NCBI GenBank assembly: GCA_002334985.1
Contig: DDBY01000176.1
Coordinates: forward strand, 1-7,586
From: Micavibrio sp. UBA2020
Lineage (GTDB): Bacteria; Pseudomonadota; Alphaproteobacteria; Micavibrionales; UBA2020
Reading direction: 5' to 3'
Length of the DNA stretch: 7,586 nt
Shown here: positions 1 through 7,011 of the stretch, in pieces
Numbering within the stretch: the first letter of the stretch is position 1
Layout of the letters: each line of letters starts with the position of its first letter
Made by a program: the position numbers and the translations under genes
The notes under the pieces: generated by a model
What the model saw: only the letters and a program-made list of their open reading frames with translations
What the model was told of the DNA's origin: nothing
Databases searched by the model: none

Positions 1-949
1 TGATTTGGTCACGCATTTGCCGGATGCCGTGCGCGCAGGCGAGGGGCTGGCTATCAACGGCCATCTGGCCGGAAAATATTTGCTGAACCGCGCCATTCGC
101 GCCGCAGGGTTCAAGGTCGCGCTATCGGGCGAAGGCTCGGATGAAATTTTCGCAGGCTATCCGCACCTGCGCCAGGACCTCTGGGCGCAGGCGGGGGCAG
201 ATGCCACCGTCCAGCAAGCCCGCCTTTACGCCACCAACGGCGCATCGGCCGGTGTGCAAATCGCACTCGGCGATGGGCTTGATACCCGCGCCGTAGAAAC
301 CGCCATGGGTTATGTCCCCGCTTTTCTGGCGGCCAAGGCGACGCTCGGCCTGCGTCTGCATGGCGTGCTGGGCGCAGCTTTCCGCGCGCAGCACACACAA
401 AGCGATGCCTATGCCGCGTTGATGGCCGATACCCGCGCGGGCGAGGTGACGCGCGGCTGGCATGCCGTCAACCGCTCCGCCTGGGTCTGGAGCAAGACCG
501 CGCTTGCCGGCTACATCCTGCGCACACTTGGCGATGGCATGGACATGGCGCATAGCGTGGAGGGGCGCCTGCCTTTCCTCGACCACCACCTGTTTGACAC
601 TGTGCGCCGCCTGCCTGTTTCCATGAAAATCAAAAACGGCTGCGAAAAATATATCCTGCGCCGCGCGCTGAGACCTTATCTGAGCGAAACGGTTTATGGC
701 CGCCAGAAGCATCCCTTCATGGCGCCGCCTGTCAGCCTTTTTGCCTCCGGCCGCCTGCGCGAGATGCTGAACGACCATTTTTCTTCGGCCAGCTTCGCCG
801 CACTGCCGTTTTTCGACACGGCTGCCGCGCGCGCGCTGCCCGCACGCCTTGAAGAAATGGATGCGCGCGAACGCGCCGCGCAGGAACCTGTGCTGATGAC
901 GCTACTGACGGCGCATGTCCTCGACCAGTCTTTCGGCCTGAGCGCATAG
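1..949 (+). CDS. asnB: Asparagine synthetase-family amidotransferase, C-terminal part (5' truncated by window)
   Basis: The open frame enters from the left edge (first whole codon at base 2), so the N-terminal glutaminase domain and the SGGxDS ATP loop lie outside the window. The 315 visible residues match the synthetase domain of class B asparagine synthetases. SGEGSDE at bases 125-145 is the same acidic motif as in E. coli AsnB, followed by IFAGY. GRLPFLD (563-583) and EKYILR (644-661) follow, the latter holding the family's catalytic lysine. In this family ATP activates a carboxylate by adenylation, and ammonia from glutamine forms the amide. The apparent TTG start at base 5 is internal and should not be used. 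The gene stops 9 bp before an NRPS-like gene whose Shine-Dalgarno overlaps its stop, so the two are very likely co-transcribed. Family is confident. Whether the substrate is aspartate or a pathway intermediate cannot be told, but the context favours a pathway role. Confidence 0.9.
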   Translation, partial: DLVTHLPDAVRAGEGLAINGHLAGKYLLNRAIRAAGFKVALSGEGSDEIFAGYPHLRQDLWAQAGADATVQQARLYATNGASAGVQIALGDGLDTRAVETAMGYVPAFLAAKATLGLRLHGVLGAAFRAQHTQSDAYAALMADTRAGEVTRGWHAVNRSAWVWSKTALAGYILRTLGDGMDMAHSVEGRLPFLDHHLFDTVRRLPVSMKIKNGCEKYILRRALRPYLSETVYGRQKHPFMAPPVSLFASGRLREMLNDHFSSASFAALPFFDTAAARALPARLEEMDARERAAQEPVLMTLLTAHVLDQSFGLSA

Positions 950-952
950 GAG
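948..952 (+). promoter_or_regulatory. Ribosome binding site overlapping the asnB-like stop codon
   Basis: AGGAG begins inside the TAG stop of the upstream gene and lies 6 bases before the ATG at 959. This supports the 959 start of the NRPS-like gene and implies translational coupling within the operon. Confidence 0.75.
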
Positions 953-958
953 AAACGC

Positions 959-3900
959 ATGCAAAAAGGTTTCATGGACGCCTTCGCCGATATCGCCGCC
1001 CGCTATGGGCATCAGGTCGCTATCGAAGATAAATCCGGCATGACGACATACGACCTGCTGCTGCGCCGCGCCGCCGCCATCGGCCGGATGCTGCAAAACA
1101 AAAACCTGCCTGCCGAGAGCGTTATCGGCATCAGCATTGAAAAATCCGCAGATTACGTCGCGGCGATGCTCGGCGTTTGGTACGCAGGGCTGGCCTTTGC
1201 GCCGCTGCCCCCGTCGCTGCCCTCGGCGCGGCGGGATTTTATTGTGGCCGATGCCGATATCCGCGTATTTCTAGATGCCGCCAGCCTGCCCGCCCCCCTG
1301 CCTGCAGGCACAGCCATAACGCCCGCGCCGTACGATGCCGCGCGTCTCGCTTATGTTATGCACACTTCCGGCTCCACGGGGACGCCCAAGGGGGTTGCTG
1401 TCGAACACCGCGGTATCGTCAACGTGATTGAACAGCAAATCGCCGCCTTTGGCCTGACGCCGCAAAGCCGCAGTTTGTTTTACCTCTCCATCAGCTTCGA
1501 TGCGTCGCTGTCGGATATCGGCACGGCGCTTTTGTCGGGTGCGGCGCTGGTGATTGCGGATGATGAAACCCTGCGCGATGGCGCGAAGCTTTTGAAATTC
1601 ATGCAAAGCCGCCGCATCACCCACAGCGACCTGCCCCCTGCTCTGCTGCGGCTGATTGCGCCGCAAGACGCGCCGGACAGCCTTGAGACGATTATCATCG
1701 GCGGCGAGGCCTGCCCGCCAGATACCGTACGCGCATGGGCAGAACGCCTGAACGTCATCAACGTTTACGGCCCGACCGAGGCGACCATTTGCACCAGCCT
1801 GTGCCCCTGCAATGCAGAAACATGGCAAAAACCGCTGCTGGGTACGGCGATGGACGGCGTTGAATACCGCATTATAGATGGCGAGCTTTATATCGGCGGC
1901 GTGCAGCTGGCGCGCGGCTATCTGAACCTGCCCGAATTGAACGCGCGCAAATTCGTGATGCTAGACGGTGCGCGGTTTTACCGCACGGGCGACCGCGTAT
2001 CGCTGCTGAAAAATGGCGACATCGCATTCCATGGGCGCATCGACCGCCAATTCAAACTGCGCGGCCAACTGGTGGAGCCGGACGAGATTGAAACCCAGCT
2101 GGCCGCCTGCGCAGGCATCCGCAAGACTGCCGTCATCAAAACGCCCGCCCCTGCGCAAATCATTGCCTATGTCACGACCACGGCAAAAATTGACGAAGCC
2201 GCCCTGCGCGCGCAGCTGGCCGCGAAACTCCCTGCGTGGATGGTGCCGTCACGCATTTTACCCCTCGGCAGCTTCCCCCTGACCGCGACGGGCAAGACCG
2301 ATTACGCGGCGCTTGCCGCGCTGCCGCTGCCAACAAACAACGACAGTACGCCGCCCGAAAGCCCCGCCGAAAAGGCGCTATGGGATTTGTGGCGCGGGGT
2401 TATCGGCCATGGACGATTTGGTATAGACCAGAGTTTTTATAGCGCGGGCGGCGATTCCCTTGGCATCATCCGCCTGACGCTGGATGCGGCACGCGCAAAG
2501 ATTGACGCTGCCCTCGCGCAAACGGCAGAGGGTATGAGCATCCGCGAAATCGCCGCCCGCGGCATAAATGCCGAACCCTTCGCCATGTCTGCTGACGATT
2601 TACGCGCCCGCGTATCTTTTGATACTGACATGCAAAGCCGCATCACCGCCGCCGCGCACAGAGCGCAGATGGATACAGCACAAGCGCCGATTTTTTTGAC
2701 AGGCGCGACAGGCTGCCTCGGCTCGCGCGTTTTGGCGGCGCTGCTGGCATCGGGCGGGCGCGATATTTACTGCCTTGTCCGCGCCGAAGACGACAAGGCG
2801 GCGCGCATAAGGATTGAAAAAACCTTTGCAAAATACGACCTGCCCCTGCCACCCGCGCATGCTGCGCGTTTGCATGCGGTTGCGGGCGACGCGTCGTTGA
2901 CCTGGCTTGGCATGGATAAAAACCAGTATGATGCACTGGCGCAAAGCGTGGGCGCTATTTACCACTGCGCTGCCACGGTCAATATGCTGGCCGATTTCGA
3001 AACCCTCGCCCCCGCCAATCTGGGTGCGGTGCGCGAAGTTTTAAATTTTGCCCTGATAGGTCGCCGTAAGGATGTTCACACCGCATCGACTCTGTCCGTT
3101 TTTGTCAGCACCGACCAAAACAAAGGCCTGCTGCGCGAAGATGACAAACTTGAAAACGTACGCCGCGTTTATGGCGGTTATGCGCAAACAAAATTCGCGG
3201 CAGAGTGCCTGCTTTTGAACGTGCCCGAAGACGCCTGCCGCATCTGGCATTACCGTTTCGGGCTTTTGACGGGCGACACCCAAAGCGGCGCGGCGCCGGA
3301 GCGTGATTTTCTGGCGTTGTTCGGCCAAGGCTTGGCGGCACTGGGCGTGATGCCGGACGGATTTGACGATGTTTTGCATGTCGATATCACCCCCGTCGAT
3401 TATGCCGCGCGCGCCATGGCGCATCTGTCGCAGAATGCGCCCGCGGATATTTACCACATCGCCGGAAAAACACCGCTGCCCCTTGGCCGTCTGGTCGCGG
3501 CGATAAAACGCGCGGGTTATACCGCCGGCCGTCTTGCGCCCGCGGACTGGCAGAATATGTTGCAAACCCGCGAAATGGACACGGCCGAAAGCGCGGCAGC
3601 TCTCGGCCTTTGCCGCGCTTTGCCGCCCGATGATTATGCGCGCCACCGCATCATGGATTTGTTTCAGGCAACGGATGTCATGTTCGATACGCGCAAGGCC
3701 GATACCTATCTGCTGCCCGCAGGGATTATCTGGCCGGAGACGACGGACGCGCTGCTGGACCTTTATATGTCGCAGGTTTTCCGCGGGTATAAAAAACCTT
3801 TGAAAATATGCCTTTTCGGCCCCGAATCGACGGGGAAATCGACGCTGGCGGAAAAACTGGCGGCGCATTACGCCGCGCCGCTTTGCGCGGAATACGCCAA

Positions 3901-4336
3901 GGGGTATATCGAAGAACATGGCCGCACCCTCGGTATCAACGACATGGGCGCGATTGCCGCCGGACAGCGGCGGGCGGAGCGGGCCGCGCAGGATAAAGCC
4001 GAAAGCGGCCTTCTGGTTTGCGATACGGACGCGCTGACGACCACGGTATGGAGCCACTGGCTTTTTAACGACTGCCCCGCATGGGTGGAGGCCATGGCCG
4101 CCGCCAGCGATTACGACCTTTACCTGCTGATGGATATTGATACGGTCTGGGTTGATGATGTGCACCGCTATCTGCCCGATAACCGCGCGGATTTTCTGGC
4201 ACGCTGCGAAGCGGTTTTGCAGCAGCATGGCCGCCGTTATCAAAAAATCTCCGGCAGCTGGGTGCAAAAATTTGACGCCGCCTGCCGCACCGTGGACGCC
4301 CTTCAAACCGCCGCTCAGGAACGCCAAGCCGCATGA
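959..4336 (+). CDS. NRPS-like A-T-R protein fused to a NadR-type ribosylnicotinamide kinase domain
   Basis: The protein has 1125 residues and four domains in order. Adenylation, about 1-455: A3 TSGSTGTPKG at 136-145, A4 FDAS with D181, A5 YGPTE at 270-274, A7 YRTGD at 341-345, A8 GRID at 359-362 and A10 lysine K446. Carrier, about 468-538: GGDSL with phosphopantetheine serine S500. Thioester reductase, about 577-930: TGATGCLG at 581-588 for NAD(P)H binding and YxxxK at Y741/K745. NadR-like kinase, about 948-1115: P-loop GPESTGKST at 954-962, CDTD at 1021-1024, MDIDTVWVDD at 1058-1067. There is no condensation or thioesterase domain. An acid should therefore be loaded on the carrier and released as an aldehyde or alcohol; the kinase may phosphorylate nicotinamide riboside or a pathway product. 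The protein is probably cytosolic and needs a phosphopantetheinyl transferase, not seen here. One unbroken frame carries all domains. The architecture is unfamiliar to me. Confidence 0.92.
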   Translation: MQKGFMDAFADIAARYGHQVAIEDKSGMTTYDLLLRRAAAIGRMLQNKNLPAESVIGISIEKSADYVAAMLGVWYAGLAFAPLPPSLPSARRDFIVADADIRVFLDAASLPAPLPAGTAITPAPYDAARLAYVMHTSGSTGTPKGVAVEHRGIVNVIEQQIAAFGLTPQSRSLFYLSISFDASLSDIGTALLSGAALVIADDETLRDGAKLLKFMQSRRITHSDLPPALLRLIAPQDAPDSLETIIIGGEACPPDTVRAWAERLNVINVYGPTEATICTSLCPCNAETWQKPLLGTAMDGVEYRIIDGELYIGGVQLARGYLNLPELNARKFVMLDGARFYRTGDRVSLLKNGDIAFHGRIDRQFKLRGQLVEPDEIETQLAACAGIRKTAVIKTPAPAQIIAYVTTTAKIDEAALRAQLAAKLPAWMVPSRILPLGSFPLTATGKTDYAALAALPLPTNNDSTPPESPAEKALWDLWRGVIGHGRFGIDQSFYSAGGDSLGIIRLTLDAARAKIDAALAQTAEGMSIREIAARGINAEPFAMSADDLRARVSFDTDMQSRITAAAHRAQMDTAQAPIFLTGATGCLGSRVLAALLASGGRDIYCLVRAEDDKAARIRIEKTFAKYDLPLPPAHAARLHAVAGDASLTWLGMDKNQYDALAQSVGAIYHCAATVNMLADFETLAPANLGAVREVLNFALIGRRKDVHTASTLSVFVSTDQNKGLLREDDKLENVRRVYGGYAQTKFAAECLLLNVPEDACRIWHYRFGLLTGDTQSGAAPERDFLALFGQGLAALGVMPDGFDDVLHVDITPVDYAARAMAHLSQNAPADIYHIAGKTPLPLGRLVAAIKRAGYTAGRLAPADWQNMLQTREMDTAESAAALGLCRALPPDDYARHRIMDLFQATDVMFDTRKADTYLLPAGIIWPETTDALLDLYMSQVFRGYKKPLKICLFGPESTGKSTLAEKLAAHYAAPLCAEYAKGYIEEHGRTLGINDMGAIAAGQRRAERAAQDKAESGLLVCDTDALTTTVWSHWLFNDCPAWVEAMAAASDYDLYLLMDIDTVWVDDVHRYLPDNRADFLARCEAVLQQHGRRYQKISGSWVQKFDAACRTVDALQTAAQERQAA
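4333..4336 (+). other. ATGA stop/start overlap coupling the NRPS-like gene to the nadR-like gene
   Basis: The ATG of the downstream gene overlaps the TGA of the upstream gene in ATGA. The nearest Shine-Dalgarno-like AGGA is at 4317-4320, 12 bases before the ATG, which is longer than ideal. Translation of the second gene therefore probably depends on ribosomes ending the first, giving coordinated amounts of the two proteins. Confidence 0.8.
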
Positions 4337-5313
4337 ACCGTATCGACATCACACCGGCCATAACGCACGCAATCGACGCCCCGCTGGCAGAGCACGGGCT
4401 TGTTTTCGGCAAATTCATGCCCCCCACGAACGGGCATTTGTATTTGCTGGATTTCGCCCGCCGTTCCTGCCGCCGCCTGACGATTGTGGTTTTAACACTG
4501 GCAGGGGAGCCTATTCCGGGGCATTTGCGTTATGAATGGATACGCGAATTATACCCGGATTGCACCGTGGTACATCACGACCACGACATGCCGCAAGAAC
4601 CGCAAAACCCGCACGACATACCGTTTTACCACGCGTGGCGCGACACCCTGCGCAAACACTGCCTGCAGGATGATTTCGATGCGCTGTTTGCATCGGAAAG
4701 CTATGGGTATCAGGTCGCATGGGCGCTCGGTATCCGTTTTATTCCCGTCGATACGGCGCGTGGTGCGGTGCAGATTTCGGGCACCGCCATGCGCAGTGAC
4801 CCTTGGCGTTACTGGCCGCATTTGCATCCTGTTATCCGGCCTTATTTCCTGAAGCGCGTGGCCATCACCGGTGGTGATGCGCAGTCGCGTGAGAACATTG
4901 CGCAAGGATTGGCCGCCGCCTATGGCACCTGCCACATCGCTGATTATGCCGCGACTTTCTGCGAAGACCTTGCGCGCAATATTGCCGGCTGGTCTGCGGC
5001 AGATTTAACGGCGCAGGATATCCACACCATCGCACGCGGACAAAAAGCATCCATGGACGCACTCGCGCGGCAGGCAAACCGCGTCATTTTTGCGGCAACC
5101 ACGTTGGGGGAAATCCAGAATATGTCACAAGCCCGCTTTGGCAGCGCGCCCGACTGGCTTGCGGCAGCCGCGGCGGCAGAGAAATACGATATTGTTTTAT
5201 CCCTTGATGAAAGCGGCGATACAAACGGCAGCCTACGCCTGAAAGCCCCCAGCGTCGAAGCCGCCCGCGAAGCCCTGCATGGGCACTTGCCGCCGCTGCC
5301 GGATGCCGTGTAA
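4333..5313 (+). CDS. nadR: NadR-like protein: NMN adenylyltransferase domain plus degenerate kinase domain
   Basis: The 326-residue protein has the two-domain layout of NadR, without the N-terminal helix-turn-helix repressor domain of enterobacterial NadR. Residues about 20-170 form a nucleotidyltransferase domain: GKFMPPTNGH at 26-35 carries the (H/T)xGH motif (T32, G34, H35), and ISGTAMR at 148-154 is the SxTxxR ATP-binding motif. In the family this domain joins NMN and ATP to give NAD. Residues about 174-320 align with the ribosylnicotinamide kinase domain but look dead. The P-loop position reads GGDAQSREN (180-188) instead of GPESTGKST, so the GK[ST] core is missing, and the CDTD position reads AATT (254-257). 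The C-terminal WVDD region is also unrecognisable. An intact kinase of this type is fused to the preceding gene product, so the two proteins may together make a full NadR activity or a complex. The substrate could be NMN or an analogue made by the cluster. Confidence 0.85.
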   Translation: MNRIDITPAITHAIDAPLAEHGLVFGKFMPPTNGHLYLLDFARRSCRRLTIVVLTLAGEPIPGHLRYEWIRELYPDCTVVHHDHDMPQEPQNPHDIPFYHAWRDTLRKHCLQDDFDALFASESYGYQVAWALGIRFIPVDTARGAVQISGTAMRSDPWRYWPHLHPVIRPYFLKRVAITGGDAQSRENIAQGLAAAYGTCHIADYAATFCEDLARNIAGWSAADLTAQDIHTIARGQKASMDALARQANRVIFAATTLGEIQNMSQARFGSAPDWLAAAAAAEKYDIVLSLDESGDTNGSLRLKAPSVEAAREALHGHLPPLPDAV

Positions 5314-5341
5314 AATCAGCACATAGCAGGGAGGCTCCCGT

Positions 5342-5839
5342 ATGTCGCAGCGCGGTTTTTTCAAAAAGATATTTGCTTTTGTCACAGCTATCGTCATCGT
5401 GATACCGATGTTGATGGGGGGATTGTCGAAAGTTGACCCGCAAGACCCGCTGGGCGTGCAGGCACTGATTGTCCCGCCCGAAAAGCCCAAAGCAGAGAAC
5501 AAGACCGAAGAAAAACAAGCGCCCGTTATAACAGGCACGCGCCGCACGCATATTTTGTACGGTGACCGCAGCGGTGGCGGGCATTTGCACGGGCAGGGCA
5601 AACCCTGCAAATCGGAATTTCCCGTCGATTGGAACGCCGATAAAATCATCACAACGGTGGAGCGCGCCGCCGCCAACGACAATCTGCCGTGGAAACAGCA
5701 AAACAACGGATACTATGTCGCCGACATTATGGCTGATGATTTGCGCGTGCGCATCGTGCTGAATAATGACAAGAGCGAAGTTGTCACGGCCTACCCGCTC
5801 AACATGCCGCGCAATCCCTGTCCGGCGAATGACAATTAA
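5342..5839 (+). CDS. Exported or membrane-anchored EndoU-like ribonuclease-domain protein
   Basis: The 165-residue protein begins with basic residues (R4, K8, K9) and a hydrophobic segment at about 10-27, a signal peptide or signal anchor. A charged, Pro/Lys/Glu-rich linker at about 45-60 follows. From about 68 to 154 the sequence resembles the bacterial EndoU nuclease domain found at the C-termini of polymorphic toxins: HILYGD (H70), GGGHLHGQGKP (H81, H83), a WKQQ segment and a closing VTAYP (T149, Y151). The histidines and the Thr/Tyr pair are the probable catalytic set. The only two cysteines, C89 and C160, could form a disulfide outside the cytoplasm. A Shine-Dalgarno GGGAGG (5329-5334) sits 7 bases before the ATG. 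The gene is 28 bp after the nadR-like gene and may share its transcript. No immunity gene is recognisable next to it. EndoU assignment is by motif pattern only; the hypothesis of a small secreted RNase or effector needs confirmation. Confidence 0.7.
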   Translation: MSQRGFFKKIFAFVTAIVIVIPMLMGGLSKVDPQDPLGVQALIVPPEKPKAENKTEEKQAPVITGTRRTHILYGDRSGGGHLHGQGKPCKSEFPVDWNADKIITTVERAAANDNLPWKQQNNGYYVADIMADDLRVRIVLNNDKSEVVTAYPLNMPRNPCPANDN

Positions 5840-5871
5840 AAAAATTTAGTCGCCGTCTTTGCGGGTTTTTT
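5838..5871. terminator. Possible weak bidirectional terminator between convergent genes
   Basis: A run of seven A (5838-5844) and a run of six T (5866-5871) flank a short stem, CCG at 5853-5855 pairing with CGG at 5862-5864. An A-run, stem, T-run layout would serve both converging transcripts. The stem is only 3-4 bp and partly lies inside the end of the kamA-like gene, so this is a weak call. Confidence 0.25.
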
Positions 5872-6889
5872 CATACGGGTGAGAATTGCCGCGATAATCC
5901 CGCACGGTATAGCCGTCGCCGTCTTGTGCGGGCGCTATCCAGCGCGGCTCTACCGGCACCTTGCCGTGCCCACCCGGAATATCCAGCATATAGCGCGGCA
6001 GGGCGACGCCCGATACGCGGCCTTGCAACCGGCGCATGATATCCTGCCCCTCCGCAATCGTCAGGCGGAAATGCGACGTGCCCGGGGCAAGGTCGGGGTG
6101 GTGCAGGTAATAAGGCTTCACCTTCATCGCGGTCAGGGCGCGGAAAAGGTTTTCAAGCACCTCCGGCTTGTCATTCACGCCGCGCAGCAGCGCCGATTGC
6201 GACAAAAGCGGTATGCCCGCAGCTATAAATTTACGCACACAAGTCTTCACGCTGTCCGTCAATTCCTGCGCGTGATTGGCGTGCAGCACCACATAAACGG
6301 CTTTTTCGCTTTCCAGCGCCGCTATCACATCATCGGTGATGCGCACGGGGTCGGCCACAGGCACACGGGTGTGAAAGCGGATAACCTGCACATGCGGAAT
6401 GGCATTCAATGCCGTCATGATATCGCGCAGGCGCCGCGCCGATAGCACGAAGGGGTCGCCGCCCGTCAAAATCACTTCCCAGACTTGCGGCGCATTTTTG
6501 ATGTAATCGATGGCGGCGGCAAGTTCATCCGCGCTCAGGGCTTCGCTGCCCGGGCCGACTTTTTCACGGCGGAAACAAAAACGGCAATAGACCGCGCAGA
6601 CATGCACGGGTTTCAGCAGTACGCGGTCGGGGTAGCGGTGCACGATGCCCTTTACGGGGCTATGCGCATCATCGCCGATGGGGTCATCGAGCTCTTCAGG
6701 TGTATTCACCAATTCATCCGCAGCCGGCAGGTATTGGCGCGCGACGGGGTCGGCCAGCGTGTCATGCGTTTCCATGGCCGACAGCACATGCTCCGTTACC
6801 GATACGGCATAGCGCTCCATGACCGCCGCGATGGCGGGGTCGTTGGTTGGATTGCTGATGTCGGCTTTTTGCCGTTTCTTGGCCTGCAT
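5846..6889 (-). CDS. kamA: KamA/EpmB-family radical SAM lysine 2,3-aminomutase-like protein
   Basis: The 347-residue protein carries the radical SAM cluster motif CxxxCxxC at C98, C102 and C105, followed by FRREKVG as in lysine 2,3-aminomutases. TGGDPF comes next, and PGGHGKVP near the end supplies the probable PLP lysine K310. These enzymes use S-adenosylmethionine, a 4Fe-4S cluster and PLP to move the amino group of lysine from C2 to C3. In many proteobacteria the short form (EpmB, about 340 residues) makes (R)-beta-lysine for elongation factor P modification; free beta-lysine production is the alternative. The length fits the short form. The start at 6889 is supported by AAGGAG (6895-6900) 5 bases upstream. 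No efp or epmA is visible nearby. The gene converges on the EndoU-like gene with 6 bp between stop codons and diverges from rimO, so it is probably outside the biosynthetic operon. Family is certain; exact substrate is not. Confidence 0.93.
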   Translation of the reverse strand: MQAKKRQKADISNPTNDPAIAAVMERYAVSVTEHVLSAMETHDTLADPVARQYLPAADELVNTPEELDDPIGDDAHSPVKGIVHRYPDRVLLKPVHVCAVYCRFCFRREKVGPGSEALSADELAAAIDYIKNAPQVWEVILTGGDPFVLSARRLRDIMTALNAIPHVQVIRFHTRVPVADPVRITDDVIAALESEKAVYVVLHANHAQELTDSVKTCVRKFIAAGIPLLSQSALLRGVNDKPEVLENLFRALTAMKVKPYYLHHPDLAPGTSHFRLTIAEGQDIMRRLQGRVSGVALPRYMLDIPGGHGKVPVEPRWIAPAQDGDGYTVRDYRGNSHPYEKTRKDGD

Positions 6890-6911
6890 GATGGCTCCTT
6901 GTCCGGCATTA

Positions 6912-6938
6912 TGTATAGAATATGCGAAGTTTTTTCAA
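6912..6938 (-). promoter_or_regulatory. Candidate promoter for the kamA-like gene
   Basis: On the minus strand TTGAAA (6933-6938) is followed after 15 bases by TATACA (6912-6917). The spacer is short for a sigma-70 promoter. A second TTGAAA further upstream could pair with a different -10, so the exact element is uncertain although a promoter here is expected from the divergent layout. Confidence 0.35.
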
Positions 6939-6955
6939 AGACTTTCAACAAAATC

Positions 6956-6984
6956 TTTACATAACTTAATCGCTTTGATATACA
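6956..6984 (+). promoter_or_regulatory. Sigma-70-type promoter for rimO
   Basis: TTTACA (6956-6961) and TATACA (6979-6984) are separated by 17 bases, the ideal spacing, each one base off consensus in an AT-rich gap. Transcription would begin near 6991, giving a leader of about 20 bases before the rimO ATG with its own Shine-Dalgarno GAGGA (7002-7006). Confidence 0.65.
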
Positions 6985-7011
6985 GGCTGGCGCAAAAAAT
7001 CGAGGAAATTC

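Noticed and set aside
122..778. A 218-codon minus-strand frame opposite the asparagine-synthetase gene
   Set aside because: It is the antisense of a well-supported gene with conserved motifs, and no family resemblance was seen.
3041..4327. A 428-codon open frame on the minus strand inside the NRPS-like gene
   Set aside because: It lies wholly opposite a domain-rich gene, shows no recognisable domain, and is rich in Arg, Ala and Gly as expected from the antisense of GC-rich coding DNA.
4317..4336. A possible frameshift or split between the NRPS-like gene and the nadR-like gene, as if one protein had been broken
   Set aside because: The upstream protein ends after a complete kinase domain and the downstream one begins with a proper adenylyltransferase N-terminus, so the ATGA overlap looks like ordinary operon coupling.
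5084..5706. Two overlapping minus-strand frames (157 and 205 codons) opposite the EndoU-like gene, considered as a possible antisense immunity gene
   Set aside because: Neither has a sensible ribosome binding site or protein-like composition, and immunity genes normally lie beside the toxin rather than opposite it.
6933..6958. Short repeats TTTCAA and an AAAGA/TCTTT inverted pair in the divergent intergenic region, considered as an operator
   Set aside because: The repeats are only 5-6 bases in an AT-rich stretch and are expected by chance.
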